64,000 nucleotides of DNA, taken from Burkholderia pyrrocinia. GTDB taxonomy: Bacteria > Pseudomonadota > Gammaproteobacteria > Burkholderiales > Burkholderiaceae. The stretch spans positions 2,790,001 through 2,854,000 of the forward strand of contig NZ_CP024903.1 of the NCBI RefSeq assembly GCF_003330765.1, given 5' to 3'. Positions 18,421-27,598 of the stretch are shown here, one piece after another. The position numbers and the translations under genes were made by a program. Under the pieces are notes generated by a model. It was not told the DNA's origin and made no database searches. It saw only the letters and a program-made list of their open reading frames with translations. Position 1 is the stretch's first letter, and each line of letters opens with the position of its first letter.

Positions 18421-19251
18421 ATGCGACTTCTTCATCCCGATCCCGCCGCGCACGGCCACTACCTGGTCGGCGTGCGCCCCGATACGCTCGGCGCGACAAT
18501 CCGCGCGGTTGGCACGCCGGGCTTCGTCGGCGCGGTCACGGCGTTCGTGAACGACAGCATCGCGGCCGACGCCGTGCATCTCGAACGCTGGCGCGCCGAC
18601 ACGGGCAGCGCGTCGGGCCATGTCGTCGAATGGCTCGGCAGCGGCAGCATGCGCTTCCCGGCGGACACGCTGCGCGTGATGGACGTCTACTACCAGGACT
18701 ACTGCCACGTCGATCCGCTGTTCGCGCCGCTGCGCGGCAAGGCCGGCACGCTGCTCGTGCAGCGCCATATCGACGGGCTCGCGAACGGCGACTTCCGCCG
18801 CCGGATCTTCGACGAGCCGGGCATCGCGCAGGAATGCGTGCTGGTGCACGGCAACGCGCACGTGCAGTACGCGCTCGGGCTCGCGCGCGCCGGCGGGCAG
18901 GCCGCGTTCACGACGGACGAGCTGTTCCACTTCCGGCAGATGGTCGACTTGCTGTTTCCGATGTTCGAGCTGCATGCGCGCACGTGCGCCGCGCGGCGTG
19001 TCGCGTCGGTCTCGCCGAACGCGGCATCGCAGGCCGGTTTCGATACGCGCCTCGAACGACAGGACGTGCAGCTGTCGCGCCGCGAGCACGAGATCTGCCG
19101 GCTGATGCTGTGCGGACGCTCGGTGCCCGAAGCCGCGCAGCAGCTCGACGTGAAGCTGTCGACCGCCGAGTCGTACGTGAAGCGCGCGTTCGCGAAGCTC
19201 GGCGTGCGCACGCGCCGCGAGCTGTTCGACTGGGTGCTCGTCGACTGCTGA
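18421..19251 (+). CDS. LuxR-family transcriptional regulator (paralogue 1)
   Basis: 276 aa. Residues 218-268 are a typical LuxR/GerE helix-turn-helix ('LSRREHEICRLMLCGRSVPE', then 'STAESYVKRAFAKLGVRTRREL'). The ~200-residue N-terminal part has no recognisable autoinducer, receiver or ATPase domain; it shares features with the second LuxR-type protein near 24 kb ('GTLLVQRHIDG' versus 'GTMLVVRDIAA', 'VLVHG...Q' versus 'VLARG...Q'), so the two are paralogues. Divergent orientation from the amidohydrolase operon points to that operon as its target. The ligand is unknown, probably a catabolic metabolite rather than a quorum signal, as no luxI gene is nearby. The start at 18421 was chosen by alignment with the paralogue. 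Confidence 0.85.
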   Translation: MRLLHPDPAAHGHYLVGVRPDTLGATIRAVGTPGFVGAVTAFVNDSIAADAVHLERWRADTGSASGHVVEWLGSGSMRFPADTLRVMDVYYQDYCHVDPLFAPLRGKAGTLLVQRHIDGLANGDFRRRIFDEPGIAQECVLVHGNAHVQYALGLARAGGQAAFTTDELFHFRQMVDLLFPMFELHARTCAARRVASVSPNAASQAGFDTRLERQDVQLSRREHEICRLMLCGRSVPEAAQQLDVKLSTAESYVKRAFAKLGVRTRRELFDWVLVDC

Positions 19252-19268
19252 GCCGGCAGGACGCAGGC

Positions 19269-20189
19269 CTAGGCCGCCAGCGCGGCCGCCTTGATGTTGA
19301 ATGCGCGCAGCAGATCCTCGCAGAACGCGTCGACGATCGGCTTGTCGCTCGTGCTGCGCTTCATCGCGAGATGCAGCGGCACGTCGAAGCTGAACGTCGT
19401 GCGGCCGACGGCCTTCACGAGCCCGCGCTGCTCGAACGGCTCCGCGTAATGCGCGGGCAGGTAGCCGAGATGGCCGCCGGACAGGATCAGGATCGTCGCG
19501 GCCTCGATGCTGTCCGCGCTCGCGGTCACGCGCCGCTCGGGCAGCGGATACTGCTCCTCCGGCACCGGATAGGTGCGCCATACCCAGTCATGGATCTGCA
19601 GGTCGTCCGCCGACACCGGCCGCGACGCATGAAACAGCGGGTGCCCGCGCCCGCAGTAGATCACCTGCTGCTCGGTGAAGAGCGGCGTGTAGAGCAGGCC
19701 CGGAACGCGATGCCAGAAATAGCCGATCGCGAGATCGAGCTGGTTGTTCACGAGGCTTTCCTCGAGCTCCTGCGGCGATGCGACCTTCATCGAGAACGTG
19801 ACGGCCTGGTCGCGCTTGCGGAATGCGCCGATCGCGTCGGCGACGCGCGCATTCTCGACGAGCGGCGCCTGGCCGATCAGGCCGATCGACAACGTGCCGA
19901 CCAGCTTGCGGTCGATGTCGCGCACGCGCGCGACGAATTCGGACGTCGCCGCGACGAGCGTGCGCGCGGTGGCCACGAAGCGTTCGCCCTTCGACGTCAG
20001 GCGAAAGCCGCCGCGCCCGCGATCGCACAGCTTGAAGCCGACGCGCGCTTCGAGCGCCGACAACTGCGTGCTGATCGTCGACTGCCGCACGCCGAGCGAC
20101 GCCTCGGCGGCCGTGATGCCGCGTGCGTCGACGACGGCCAGAAAAACCCGGATGAGCCGGAGATCGAGATCGGTGGTATTCGAAAACAT
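19269..20189 (-). CDS. LysR-family transcriptional regulator
   Basis: 306 aa. Residues 8-66 form the LysR winged helix ('LRLIRVFLAVVDARGITAAE', 'RQSTISTQLSALEARVGFKL'), followed by a ~220-residue effector-binding domain starting at 'LVGTLSIGLIGQAPL'. It is the last gene of a leftward series cupin, FAD oxidase, MFS, lysR, 128 nt behind the MFS gene, so it may be co-transcribed with the genes it controls. It converges with the first luxR-type gene, only 17 nt apart. The start ATG 20189 gives the usual short lead before helix 1. Confidence 0.88.
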   Translation of the reverse strand: MFSNTTDLDLRLIRVFLAVVDARGITAAEASLGVRQSTISTQLSALEARVGFKLCDRGRGGFRLTSKGERFVATARTLVAATSEFVARVRDIDRKLVGTLSIGLIGQAPLVENARVADAIGAFRKRDQAVTFSMKVASPQELEESLVNNQLDLAIGYFWHRVPGLLYTPLFTEQQVIYCGRGHPLFHASRPVSADDLQIHDWVWRTYPVPEEQYPLPERRVTASADSIEAATILILSGGHLGYLPAHYAEPFEQRGLVKAVGRTTFSFDVPLHLAMKRSTSDKPIVDAFCEDLLRAFNIKAAALAA

Positions 20190-20317
20190 GCAGAAGCCGC
20201 TGCGCGTGCGCGCGTTGCCCGGCCGGCACGACGCGCATCGCGCGCCACGCCGCCCGCCTTCGCCGATGAATCGAATCGGACACGCGCCGCCATCGGCAGC
20301 GGCGCGCGCCGCAACCG

Positions 20318-21508
20318 TTACTCGGGTGTCGCCGCGAGCGCGCGTTCCATGCCGAACACCGCAGGTCGCAGCCGCCCGTAGCAGAGGAACGCCACCGCGC
20401 ACAGCACGATCGCCGCGATCAGCGCCGCTTGCGTACCCGCGCTCTCGATCAGCGAGCCACCCGCGACCGAACCGACGCCATAGCCGAGCGCGACGCAGCC
20501 AGGCGACAGCGCGGCCGACTTGCCGATCAGGTCGTACTGCGGAATCGTTGCATAGATCAGCAGCGCGCCACCCGTCCAGCAGCCGATGAATACGATCGCG
20601 CCGAGCGCGAACGTCGCGACCGACGCCGGCATCGCGAGCAGCACGGCCGCGACCGCGCAGCCGCCGAGGTTCACGAGCGTCCAGCGGCGCAGGCCCGCGC
20701 CCGCGCCGAGCTTCGGCATCGCCGCGCAGATCACGAGGCTCGCGACGTTTGCGATGCCGAGCACGAGCGACACCGACTTGCCGCTCAGGCCTGCTTCGGT
20801 GCCGATCTTCTCGAGGAAGGTCCATACGACGCCGACCCCGCCGTACAGCGCGAGCTGCGCGCACAGCACGAGCATCGCGCCCTTGCGGTCGATGCGGCCG
20901 GCGAGCCCGGCCGGCGTCGGCGCAGCCAGCGTCTCGCCGCGGCGAAACAGCGGCGTCGCGAGCACGAACATGCCGAGCACGCACGCGACGAAACCGAACA
21001 CGCCATGCGCGCCCCATGCGCCGCTCAGCATCGGGAAGATGTAGGCGAGCAGCACCATGCTCCACATCACCTGCCCCATCAGCATCATCCCGAGATTGCG
21101 CTCCGGCGCGCGCGAGTACGACAGGTAGCGCAGCGCGATGCCGTTCAGCCCGCCCGAACCGACGCCCGCGATGAACTGCAGCGTCGAATACGCGACGAGC
21201 CCGTGCGTCGCGAGCGTGCCGAGGTTCGCGCCGGCCGCGAGCGTCACCGCGCCCGCGAGCACGAGCCGGACCGGCTGGCGGCCGAGCACGAACGCGACGA
21301 GCAGCGTGCCCGTCGATTCGCCGAGCACCTCGACAAAACTGGACAGCCCGAGCGCCGCTTCGCCGAAGCCCCAATGGCGCTCGACCTGCCCAACGATCGC
21401 GGGCAAGCCGAGGAAGACCGTCGGCCCGAGGATGCCGAGCAGCAGCATCACGACGACGAACGGCGCGCTTTCCTGTCGCGCTTCATCTTGAAGGTTCACT
21501 ACGTTCAT
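20318..21508 (-). CDS. MFS transporter
   Basis: 396 aa, twelve predicted membrane helices, with the short N-terminal lead 'MNVVNLQDEARQESAP'. Helix 1 begins at 'FVVVMLLLGILGPTVFLGLPAI'. The loop 2-3 motif is weak ('GRQPVRLVLAG'), and 'GSGGLNGIALRYLS' is in the position of the helix 5 region. I cannot assign the substrate. It lies between the PuuB-like FAD oxidase gene (86 nt upstream) and the lysR gene in a leftward unit, so import of the amine oxidised by that enzyme is the likely job. Confidence 0.8.
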   Translation of the reverse strand: MNVVNLQDEARQESAPFVVVMLLLGILGPTVFLGLPAIVGQVERHWGFGEAALGLSSFVEVLGESTGTLLVAFVLGRQPVRLVLAGAVTLAAGANLGTLATHGLVAYSTLQFIAGVGSGGLNGIALRYLSYSRAPERNLGMMLMGQVMWSMVLLAYIFPMLSGAWGAHGVFGFVACVLGMFVLATPLFRRGETLAAPTPAGLAGRIDRKGAMLVLCAQLALYGGVGVVWTFLEKIGTEAGLSGKSVSLVLGIANVASLVICAAMPKLGAGAGLRRWTLVNLGGCAVAAVLLAMPASVATFALGAIVFIGCWTGGALLIYATIPQYDLIGKSAALSPGCVALGYGVGSVAGGSLIESAGTQAALIAAIVLCAVAFLCYGRLRPAVFGMERALAATPE

Positions 21509-21594
21509 GCGATGTCTCTCTCCGTGTCCGCAGCGCGGACCGTCTCCTCAAGGGAGCTTGGTATGGCGGCGGCCGGCCCGGGCCGCCGCGTCGT

Positions 21595-23067
21595 TTACAT
21601 CGGGAAGCCCATCGCCTTGAGGCCGCTGATCCATGCGCGCTTCCAGCCGCCTTCGGCATCCGCGCCGTCGAACGCATGGAACGTGATCTTCGCGGCGACC
21701 CAGCGCATCGGCTCGGGCGGGATGTAGCTCGGGCTCTGGTTCGCGATGTCGAGCTTGCGCTCGGGGCTGTCGCGGTCGAACAGGATGTTCAGCCCCATGA
21801 ACGCGCCAAACCGGCTCGCCGCGACGCCGAAACCCGTATAGCCGGCGACGAACACGGCCTTGTCGCCGAGATAGCGCTTCGCGAACACCGAGCCGCGCGA
21901 GCAGTAGTCGATCGGGCCGCCCCACGCGTGCGAGAAGCGCACGTCGCTCAGTTGCGGGAAGGTGCGGTAGAACGCTTCCGCGAGCCGGTAGTAGGTGTCG
22001 CGCTGGCCGTCCTGGTGCGGCTCCGGGTCGCCGTCGAAGTGATAGCTCACCAGGCCGCCGAAGATGATGTTGTTGTTCTTCGTCAGGCGGAAATAGTTGA
22101 GCTGCGTGCGCGTGTCGTACACGCCCTGGCGATTCTTCCAGCCGATCCGCGCGAGCTGCTCATCGGTGAGCGGCTCGGTCGCGAGCACGTGGTCGCGCAC
22201 CTGCATCACGCGGCGGTTGATGTCGGGAATCCCGACCTTCGCGGTGCCGCTGCCGAATACGACGCGCGGCGCGCGCACGCTGCCCTTCGGCGTCTTCACA
22301 TAGACCGTGCTGCCTTCGTCGGTCACACTCGTGAGCGGCGTGTGCTCGTACAGCTTCACGCCGAGCGACAATGCCGCGCGCTTCAGCCCCCACGCTAGCT
22401 TCGCCGGATGCACGATCCCGCTGCGGTTGCGCGACCACAGCGCGCCCGCGAACAGCGGCGAATTCAGTTGTTCGAGCGTTTCATCGCGGTTCAGCAGCAC
22501 GACGTTGTGGCCGTACTCGCGATGCAGGTCGTAATCGCCCTTCAGGTGCGCGATATGCTCGGGATCGACCGCCACCGTCATCTCGCCGTTCCATTCGATG
22601 TCGGCGTCGATGTCGTAGCGCTTCAGCGTTTCCTCGAACCCGTCGAGGTTGTGATGGCCGAATTCCTCGAGCTGCGCGATGTCGTTCGGGAACACGCGCA
22701 CCGCATTCGGCAGCCCGTGCATCACCGACGTCGAGATGATCCCGCCCGCGCGGCCCGATGCGCCGTGCGCAACCTTGCCGGCCTCGATCAGCACCACGTT
22801 CAGGTGCGGCATCTGTTCCTTCGCCTGCACGGCCGACCACAGCCCCGTGAAGCCGCCGCCGACGATCAGCAGGTCGGCCGTCACGTCGCCGACGAGCTCC
22901 GGCTCGGTCGCCGGCGCGGCCGGGTTGTCGAGCCAGTACGGGAACAGCTTCGTATTCGCGAGCGCCGCCTCGGCGCCCAGTGCGACCGGCGCACCACGCA
23001 TGGCGTGGGCCTGAACCGGCGCGGTCTGTTTTGCTTCGTTGACTTCCATTTCCATGATCCCAGCCAT
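21595..23067 (-). CDS. FAD-dependent amine oxidoreductase (PuuB / gamma-glutamylputrescine oxidase-like)
   Basis: About 490 aa DAO-family flavoenzyme. The dinucleotide fold is 'ADLLIVGGGFTGLWSAVQAKEQ' near residue 65, followed by 'VVLIEAGKVAHGASGRAGGI' and a C-terminal 'AVFVAGYTGFGVAASRFG' that closes the FAD site. These match PuuB-type enzymes, which oxidise an amine to an aldehyde with release of H2O2. In the pathway the aldehyde would go to an aldehyde dehydrogenase such as the one encoded at 25.7-27.2 kb. Three ATG codons (23067, 23055, 23049) are possible starts and none has a strong ribosome site; the first is used here. A cupin gene precedes it by 72 nt. Confidence 0.85.
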   Translation of the reverse strand: MAGIMEMEVNEAKQTAPVQAHAMRGAPVALGAEAALANTKLFPYWLDNPAAPATEPELVGDVTADLLIVGGGFTGLWSAVQAKEQMPHLNVVLIEAGKVAHGASGRAGGIISTSVMHGLPNAVRVFPNDIAQLEEFGHHNLDGFEETLKRYDIDADIEWNGEMTVAVDPEHIAHLKGDYDLHREYGHNVVLLNRDETLEQLNSPLFAGALWSRNRSGIVHPAKLAWGLKRAALSLGVKLYEHTPLTSVTDEGSTVYVKTPKGSVRAPRVVFGSGTAKVGIPDINRRVMQVRDHVLATEPLTDEQLARIGWKNRQGVYDTRTQLNYFRLTKNNNIIFGGLVSYHFDGDPEPHQDGQRDTYYRLAEAFYRTFPQLSDVRFSHAWGGPIDYCSRGSVFAKRYLGDKAVFVAGYTGFGVAASRFGAFMGLNILFDRDSPERKLDIANQSPSYIPPEPMRWVAAKITFHAFDGADAEGGWKRAWISGLKAMGFPM

Positions 23068-23139
23068 CACACGCGAAAACGAAACCGCCGCCGGGTTCGC
23101 GTCACACGGACGACGACGCCACGGCGGCGGTTTCTGACA

Positions 23140-23484
23140 TCACGACTTCTCGAGCAGCACGTAGAACTTCTTCGCGTCCTCGATCGTCTCCCAGCGGCCC
23201 GCGAAGCCGGCCGGCAGCAGGTAGCCCTGGCCCGGCGTGAATTCCTTGCGGTTGCCTTCGACGTCGGTCAGTGCGATCCGGCCCTCGACGAGCCACACCG
23301 CTTCGTCGGCCGCGGTTTCCGGAAACTCCACCGAGCCGACCTTGCCTTCCCACCAGCCGATGATGTAGTTGCCGCTCTTGCCTTCTGCCGCGCGCCAGTC
23401 GCTTTCGTCCATCCCGAAGTCGAGCTTCGTGAATTCGCCCACGCCTGCGCCCAGCGGCAGGATGTCCTTGATCAGTTTGGTCAT
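23140..23484 (-). CDS. Small cupin-domain protein (EutQ-like, DUF861)
   Basis: 114 aa single-domain cupin. The fold can be followed from 'SGNYIIGWWEGKVGSVEFPE' through 'TAADEAVWLVEGRIALTDVEG' to 'GQGYLLPAGFAGRWETIEDAKKFYV'. The usual metal-binding His residues of cupin motif 1 are missing (Glu and Trp stand there), as in many Cupin_3/EutQ proteins, so it may bind a small ligand rather than catalyse. Start ATG 23484. It heads the leftward cupin-oxidase-MFS-lysR unit and is divergent from the second luxR-type gene; the shared upstream region carries GC-rich repeat copy C. Confidence 0.8.
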   Translation of the reverse strand: MTKLIKDILPLGAGVGEFTKLDFGMDESDWRAAEGKSGNYIIGWWEGKVGSVEFPETAADEAVWLVEGRIALTDVEGNRKEFTPGQGYLLPAGFAGRWETIEDAKKFYVLLEKS

Positions 23485-23549
23485 CGGAATCTTTCGTCTC
23501 TTGATTGAAAAAAGCAGAGACAAAGTTACTCATTTACACGGCCCCGGTA

Positions 23550-23570
23550 TGCCCCCCTTCAGGGGGGACA
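23550..23570. promoter_or_regulatory. GC-rich inverted repeat, copy C
   Basis: TGCCCCCC, four bases, then GGGGGGACA: a perfect six-C/six-G dyad between divergent cupin and luxR-type genes. A related half-site TTTCCCCCTAATG follows at 23618-23630, 53 nt before the luxR start. Confidence 0.5.
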
Positions 23571-23682
23571 AGCGGTGTTTTGCGGGGGCGCTAAAGTCGC
23601 AAGGACACCTGCCGGTGTTTCCCCCTAATGACGCTCTTCGTTGCAACCGCTACAATCCCGCCGCTTCTCACCGGGGAACCGC

Positions 23683-24576
23683 ATGCTGCTCAACGTGAAC
23701 CCCTTCCACCGCGACAACGACCGTTTCAACGTGTCGTTCAAGGCGCTGGGCGAGCTGATCGAGACGGTCGGCACGCCGCATTTCGTGCCGCGCCTCACGC
23801 AACTGCTGAACGACGTGGTGCCGCTCGACGTCGCACACGTCGAACGCTCGCGCGTCGACGGCACGATGCCCACCGGCTATCGATGCGAATGGATCGGCAG
23901 CAGCGGCATCGGCCCCGCGACGTCGGACATCTCGGATGTGATGACGCTCTACTACGAGCGCTTTCTCGACAGCGACCCGCTGTTCGCGGGGCTGCGCGGC
24001 AAGACGGGCACGATGCTCGTCGTGCGCGACATCGCGGCGATCCCGCCTGGCGAATTCCGCCAGCGGCTGTTCGACGACGTGCATATCGGCCACGAATGCG
24101 TGCTCGCGCGCGGCACGCGCTACTCGCAGCACTCGATCGCGCTGGAGCGCGGCCGCGACCGGCCACCGTTCACGCTCGCCGAGATGAACCGCTTCCGCAG
24201 CATCAGCGACGTGCTGTTCCCGCTGCTCGAGCTGCACGCGTCGACCACCGCCGTGCGGCGCGTCGCGCACCCGACGCCCGAAGTCCATCCGCTCGCACAG
24301 TTCGACGCGCGGATCGTGGCCGACGGCGTGAAGCTGTCGAAGCGCGAATACGAAACCTGCAAGCACCTGATCTCCGGCAAGACCGTGCCCGAGACCGCCG
24401 ACATCCTCGGCGTGCGTGTCGCGTCGGCCGAGTCGTACGTGAAGCGCGCGTTCACGAAGCTCGGCGTGCGCACCAAGCGCGAGCTTGCCGCATGGGGATC
24501 GGCCGCGACGGCGTTCCCTTCCGCCGGATCGCACGACGGCGCGCTGCGGCCCGGTCAGCCTGCGGTCTCCGGCTGA
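23683..24576 (+). CDS. LuxR-family transcriptional regulator (paralogue 2)
   Basis: 297 aa. The LuxR/GerE helix-turn-helix occupies residues 218-268 ('LSKREYETCKHLISGKTVPE', 'SAESYVKRAFTKLGVRTKREL'), exactly the same offset as in paralogue 1, with a ~29-residue low-complexity tail after it. The N-terminal domain contains 'GELIETVGTPHFVPRLTQLLNDVVPLDVAHVER', matching 'GTPGFVGAVTAFVNDSIAADAVHLER' of paralogue 1. It is divergent from the cupin/oxidase unit and upstream of the guanidinobutyrase and aldehyde dehydrogenase genes, so it probably controls one or both. Start ATG 23683 after GGGGAACC. Confidence 0.85.
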   Translation: MLLNVNPFHRDNDRFNVSFKALGELIETVGTPHFVPRLTQLLNDVVPLDVAHVERSRVDGTMPTGYRCEWIGSSGIGPATSDISDVMTLYYERFLDSDPLFAGLRGKTGTMLVVRDIAAIPPGEFRQRLFDDVHIGHECVLARGTRYSQHSIALERGRDRPPFTLAEMNRFRSISDVLFPLLELHASTTAVRRVAHPTPEVHPLAQFDARIVADGVKLSKREYETCKHLISGKTVPETADILGVRVASAESYVKRAFTKLGVRTKRELAAWGSAATAFPSAGSHDGALRPGQPAVSG

Positions 24577-24734
24577 CCTCACCGCGCCGCCGCCTTCGGT
24601 AGCGCCGCTTCGATGCCGCGGCGCTACTCGCATCGAGACCCGTCGATGTAAACGTTGCGACTTCAAAATCTTCGCGCTGGCGTTCTCCTCTACCATCGGC
24701 CGATCGCTTTACCTCAGACAAAGGAGACGGCCCC

Positions 24735-25685
24735 ATGCCCCGCGAACTGAACCAGCCGATGGGCGGCAACGAGATGCCGCGCTTTGGCGGCATCGCCACG
24801 ATGATGCGCCTGCCGCAGGCCGACACGACCGACGGCCTCGACGCGTGTTTCGTCGGCGTGCCGCTCGATCTCGGCACGTCGAACCGCTCGGGTTCGCGCT
24901 TCGGCCCGCGCCAGATTCGCACCGAATCCGTGCTGCTGCGCCCGTACAACATGGCCACGCGCGCCGCGCCGTTCGATTCGCTGCAAGTGGCCGACATCGG
25001 CGACGTCGCCACCAACCCGTACGACCTGAAGGACTCGGTGCGCCGCATCGAGGAAGCGTACGACGAGATCGTCGCGAACGGCTGCCGGCCGATCACGCTC
25101 GGCGGCGACCACACGATCGCGTGGCCGATCCTGCGCGCGCTGCATAAAAAATACGGCAAGGTCGCCGTCGTGCACGTCGACGCGCACGCAGACGTGAACG
25201 ACACGATGTTCGGCGAGAAGATCGCGCACGGCACGCCATTCCGCCGCGCGGTGGAAGACGGCCTGCTGCAATGCGACAAGGTCACGCAGATCGGCCTGCG
25301 CGGCACCGGCTACCACGCGGACGATTTCGACTGGTGCCGCCAGCAGGGCTTTACCGTCGTGCAGGCGGAAGCATGCTGGAACCAGTCGCTCGCGCCGCTG
25401 ATGGCGCAGGTGCGCGAACGCGTCGGCGACACGCCCGTGTATCTCAGCTTCGACATCGACGGCCTCGATCCGTCGTTCGCGCCCGGCACCGGCACGCCGG
25501 AAATCGGCGGCCTCACCGTGCAGCAGGGCCTCGAGATCGTGCGCGGGATGAAGGGCTTGAACATCGTCGGCGCGGACCTCGTCGAAGTGTCGCCGCCGTA
25601 CGACCCGACCGGCACCACCGCGCTCACGGGCGCGAACCTCGCGTTCGAGATGCTCTGCGTGATGCCGGGCGTCGCCTACCGCTAA
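24735..25685 (+). CDS. gbuA: Guanidinobutyrase/agmatinase-family ureohydrolase
   Basis: 316 aa binuclear manganese enzyme splitting a guanidino group to urea and an amine. The metal ligands are present in 'LGGDHTIAWPI', 'VVHVDAHADVND' and 'YLSFDIDGLDPSFAPGTGTPE'. The N-terminus 'LNQPMGGNEMPRFGGIATMM' closely resembles what I recall of Pseudomonas GbuA, which prefers 4-guanidinobutyrate, so guanidinobutyrase is favoured over agmatinase; sequence alone cannot settle this. The product, 4-aminobutyrate or putrescine, fits the neighbouring aldehyde dehydrogenase and the polyamine-oxidase genes. Start ATG 24735 after AAAGGAGACGG. The aldehyde dehydrogenase gene follows after 22 nt. Confidence 0.87.
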   Translation: MPRELNQPMGGNEMPRFGGIATMMRLPQADTTDGLDACFVGVPLDLGTSNRSGSRFGPRQIRTESVLLRPYNMATRAAPFDSLQVADIGDVATNPYDLKDSVRRIEEAYDEIVANGCRPITLGGDHTIAWPILRALHKKYGKVAVVHVDAHADVNDTMFGEKIAHGTPFRRAVEDGLLQCDKVTQIGLRGTGYHADDFDWCRQQGFTVVQAEACWNQSLAPLMAQVRERVGDTPVYLSFDIDGLDPSFAPGTGTPEIGGLTVQQGLEIVRGMKGLNIVGADLVEVSPPYDPTGTTALTGANLAFEMLCVMPGVAYR

Positions 25686-25707
25686 CCCGACCGACAGGAT
25701 GACCCTC

Positions 25708-27189
25708 ATGTCCACCGCCGAGCTTTCCCGTTCCACCGCCACGTTCGTGCTGCCTGCGGCGCGCATCGCCGGCCAGCCCGTGCGCACGCATTCCGATGCG
25801 GCCGGCGCACCGATCTTCAACGCGTCGACCGGCGCCGCGATCGGCTGGCAGGAATTCGCGACGGCCGCGCACGTCGATGCCGCGGCGCGCGCCGCGCGCG
25901 ATGCCTTCGCCGGCTGGCGCGACACGCCGCCCGCCGAGCGCGGCCGCATTCTCGCGAAGATCGCCGAGCGCGTCGAAGCCGAACGCGACCGCCTCGCGGC
26001 GCTGCAGATGCAGGTGAGCGGCAAGCCGCCGTTCGAGGCCGAGGCCGACGTCGGCGATGTCGCCGCGACGTTCGCTTACTACGCGAAGCTGTGCGAAGAC
26101 CCGGCGCTGTTCGCGGCCGAACCGGTCGCGCTGCCGAGCGATGCCGTCACGGCCGAACGCTTCTACGACGCAGTCGGTGTCGCCGCGCTGGTCATGCCGT
26201 GGAACTTCCCGATGGTCACGACCGCGTGGAAGCTCGCGCCCGCGCTCGCAGCCGGCTGCGCGGTCGTGCTCAAGCCGTCCGAGCTCACGTCGCCGACCGA
26301 ACATGCGTTGCTCGACATCGTCGCCGAGGCCGGCGTACCGGCCGGCGTCGTCAACGTCGTGAACGGCGGCGCCGACATCGGCGCGGCGCTGACCGCGCAT
26401 CCGCTGATCGACAAGATCTCGTTTACCGGCAGCACGGCGGCCGGCCGCAAGGTCATGCAGGCCGCGGCCGAGGACATGAAGCGCGTGACGCTCGAACTCG
26501 GCGGCAAGTCGTCGCTGATCGTGCGCGAGGACGCCGATCTCGACATCGCGGTGTCGCTCGCGGTCGCGGGCGCGTTCACGAATGCAGGCCAGATGTGCTC
26601 GGCCACCGCGCGCATCCTCGTACACGACAGCGTGTACCGCAGCTTCATGGCCGCGTTCGAGACGGCCGTGCGCGCACTCGTCGTCGCGCCGCCTGCCGCG
26701 GAACAGGTGGCGATGGGGCCATTGATCTCGGCCGCGCATCAGGCGCGCGTCGAAGCGATGCTCAAGCGCGGCATCGTTGCGGGTGCACGCGTCGCGTTCA
26801 GCGGCCGTGTCGCAGACGCCGGCGCAGAAGGCTTCTTCATGGCGCCCGTCGTGATCGCCGAACCGGCCGCCGACAACCCGCTGTGGACCGACGAAGTATT
26901 CGGCCCCGTCGCGTGCGTGAAATCGTTCCGCACCGACGACGAGGCGATCGCGCTCGCCAACGACACGCGCTACGGGCTCGTCGCGACCGTCGTGACGCGC
27001 GATGCGGGCATCGCGCAGCAGTTCAAGAAGCGCGTGCGCGCGGGGCTCGTGTGGATCAATGCGCCGCAGCTCATCTACCCGCACGTGTGCTGGGGCGGCT
27101 TCGGGCTCAGCGGGATCGGCCGCGAGCTCGGCGTCGCGGGGCTGCGCAGCTATCAGGAGCTGCGCCACGCGATGCGCGCGATCGACTGA
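25708..27189 (+). CDS. NAD(P)+-dependent aldehyde dehydrogenase
   Basis: 493 aa from the ATG at 25708, which has AGGA in good spacing; the ATG at 25699 has none. Catalytic Cys297 lies in '[12 protein letters not shown]' and the general-base Glu263 in 'TLELGGKSS'; '[21 protein letters not shown]' and '[11 protein letters not shown]' form the cofactor site, and 'EVFGPVACV' the C-terminal signature. It resembles enzymes oxidising 4-aminobutyraldehyde, 4-guanidinobutyraldehyde or betaine aldehyde. Directly behind the guanidinobutyrase gene, it is likely to convert the aldehyde formed by the FAD oxidase into the acid used by the ureohydrolase. Confidence 0.93.
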   Translation: MSTAELSRSTATFVLPAARIAGQPVRTHSDAAGAPIFNASTGAAIGWQEFATAAHVDAAARAARDAFAGWRDTPPAERGRILAKIAERVEAERDRLAALQMQVSGKPPFEAEADVGDVAATFAYYAKLCEDPALFAAEPVALPSDAVTAERFYDAVGVAALVMPWNFPMVTTAWKLAPALAAGCAVVLKPSELTSPTEHALLDIVAEAGVPAGVVNVVNGGADIGAALTAHPLIDKISFTGSTAAGRKVMQAAAEDMKRVTLELGGKSSLIVREDADLDIAVSLAVAGAFTNAGQMCSATARILVHDSVYRSFMAAFETAVRALVVAPPAAEQVAMGPLISAAHQARVEAMLKRGIVAGARVAFSGRVADAGAEGFFMAPVVIAEPAADNPLWTDEVFGPVACVKSFRTDDEAIALANDTRYGLVATVVTRDAGIAQQFKKRVRAGLVWINAPQLIYPHVCWGGFGLSGIGRELGVAGLRSYQELRHAMRAID

Positions 27190-27598
27190 CCCGTGCGGCC
27201 GTTCAGGCCGTTGGCGGCGTCATGGCAGGTGCCGTGACGCCGCGTTACGAAAAGTCGCGAGATGCCGACGCGCTTTCTTGATCCCGATCAAGGAACCCAC
27301 TGGGCCCGCCGAAGCAGGCTCCACGTGTCCGGCCTTCCGTCCAGGCACGCGCTCCTTTGTGGAGAAGGCTCGGCGATCGATCCCCTCATTGAAACCCGCC
27401 GCATCCCGCCCGTCCCGGGCGCGACACAACGGCGACCGCGGGTTTCACATGACCCAACTTCCGCCCGCACCGGCCGATAACCTGAGCAGGAGCCTCCGGT
27501 CTCCTGGACAATCCGCCGGCCGCCGCCCGATCGTCCTTTCAATGGCGCTTCGCTCGGCAACCCTGCGCGATGTTCGTTCGCACGCTCGAGGGCTCGGG
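27190..27598 (+). other. 409-nt gap with possible FliA promoter before the chemoreceptor gene
   Basis: No gene is supported here. At 27473-27480 stands GCCGATAA, the exact -10 consensus of flagellar sigma-28, with a weak -35 (CCAACTTC, 4 of 8 matches, at 27454-27461) 11 nt upstream. If used, the 5' leader is about 110 nt. The remainder shows no further convincing signal. Confidence 0.4.

Noticed and set aside
18421..24576. LuxR-type proteins as quorum-sensing receptors
   Set aside because: No autoinducer-binding domain features were seen and no luxI-type gene lies nearby; the setting is catabolic.
24577..24734. Guanidine or polyamine riboswitch before the guanidinobutyrase gene
   Set aside because: No conserved riboswitch core could be recognised and the space is largely taken up by the end of the luxR gene and a normal promoter region.
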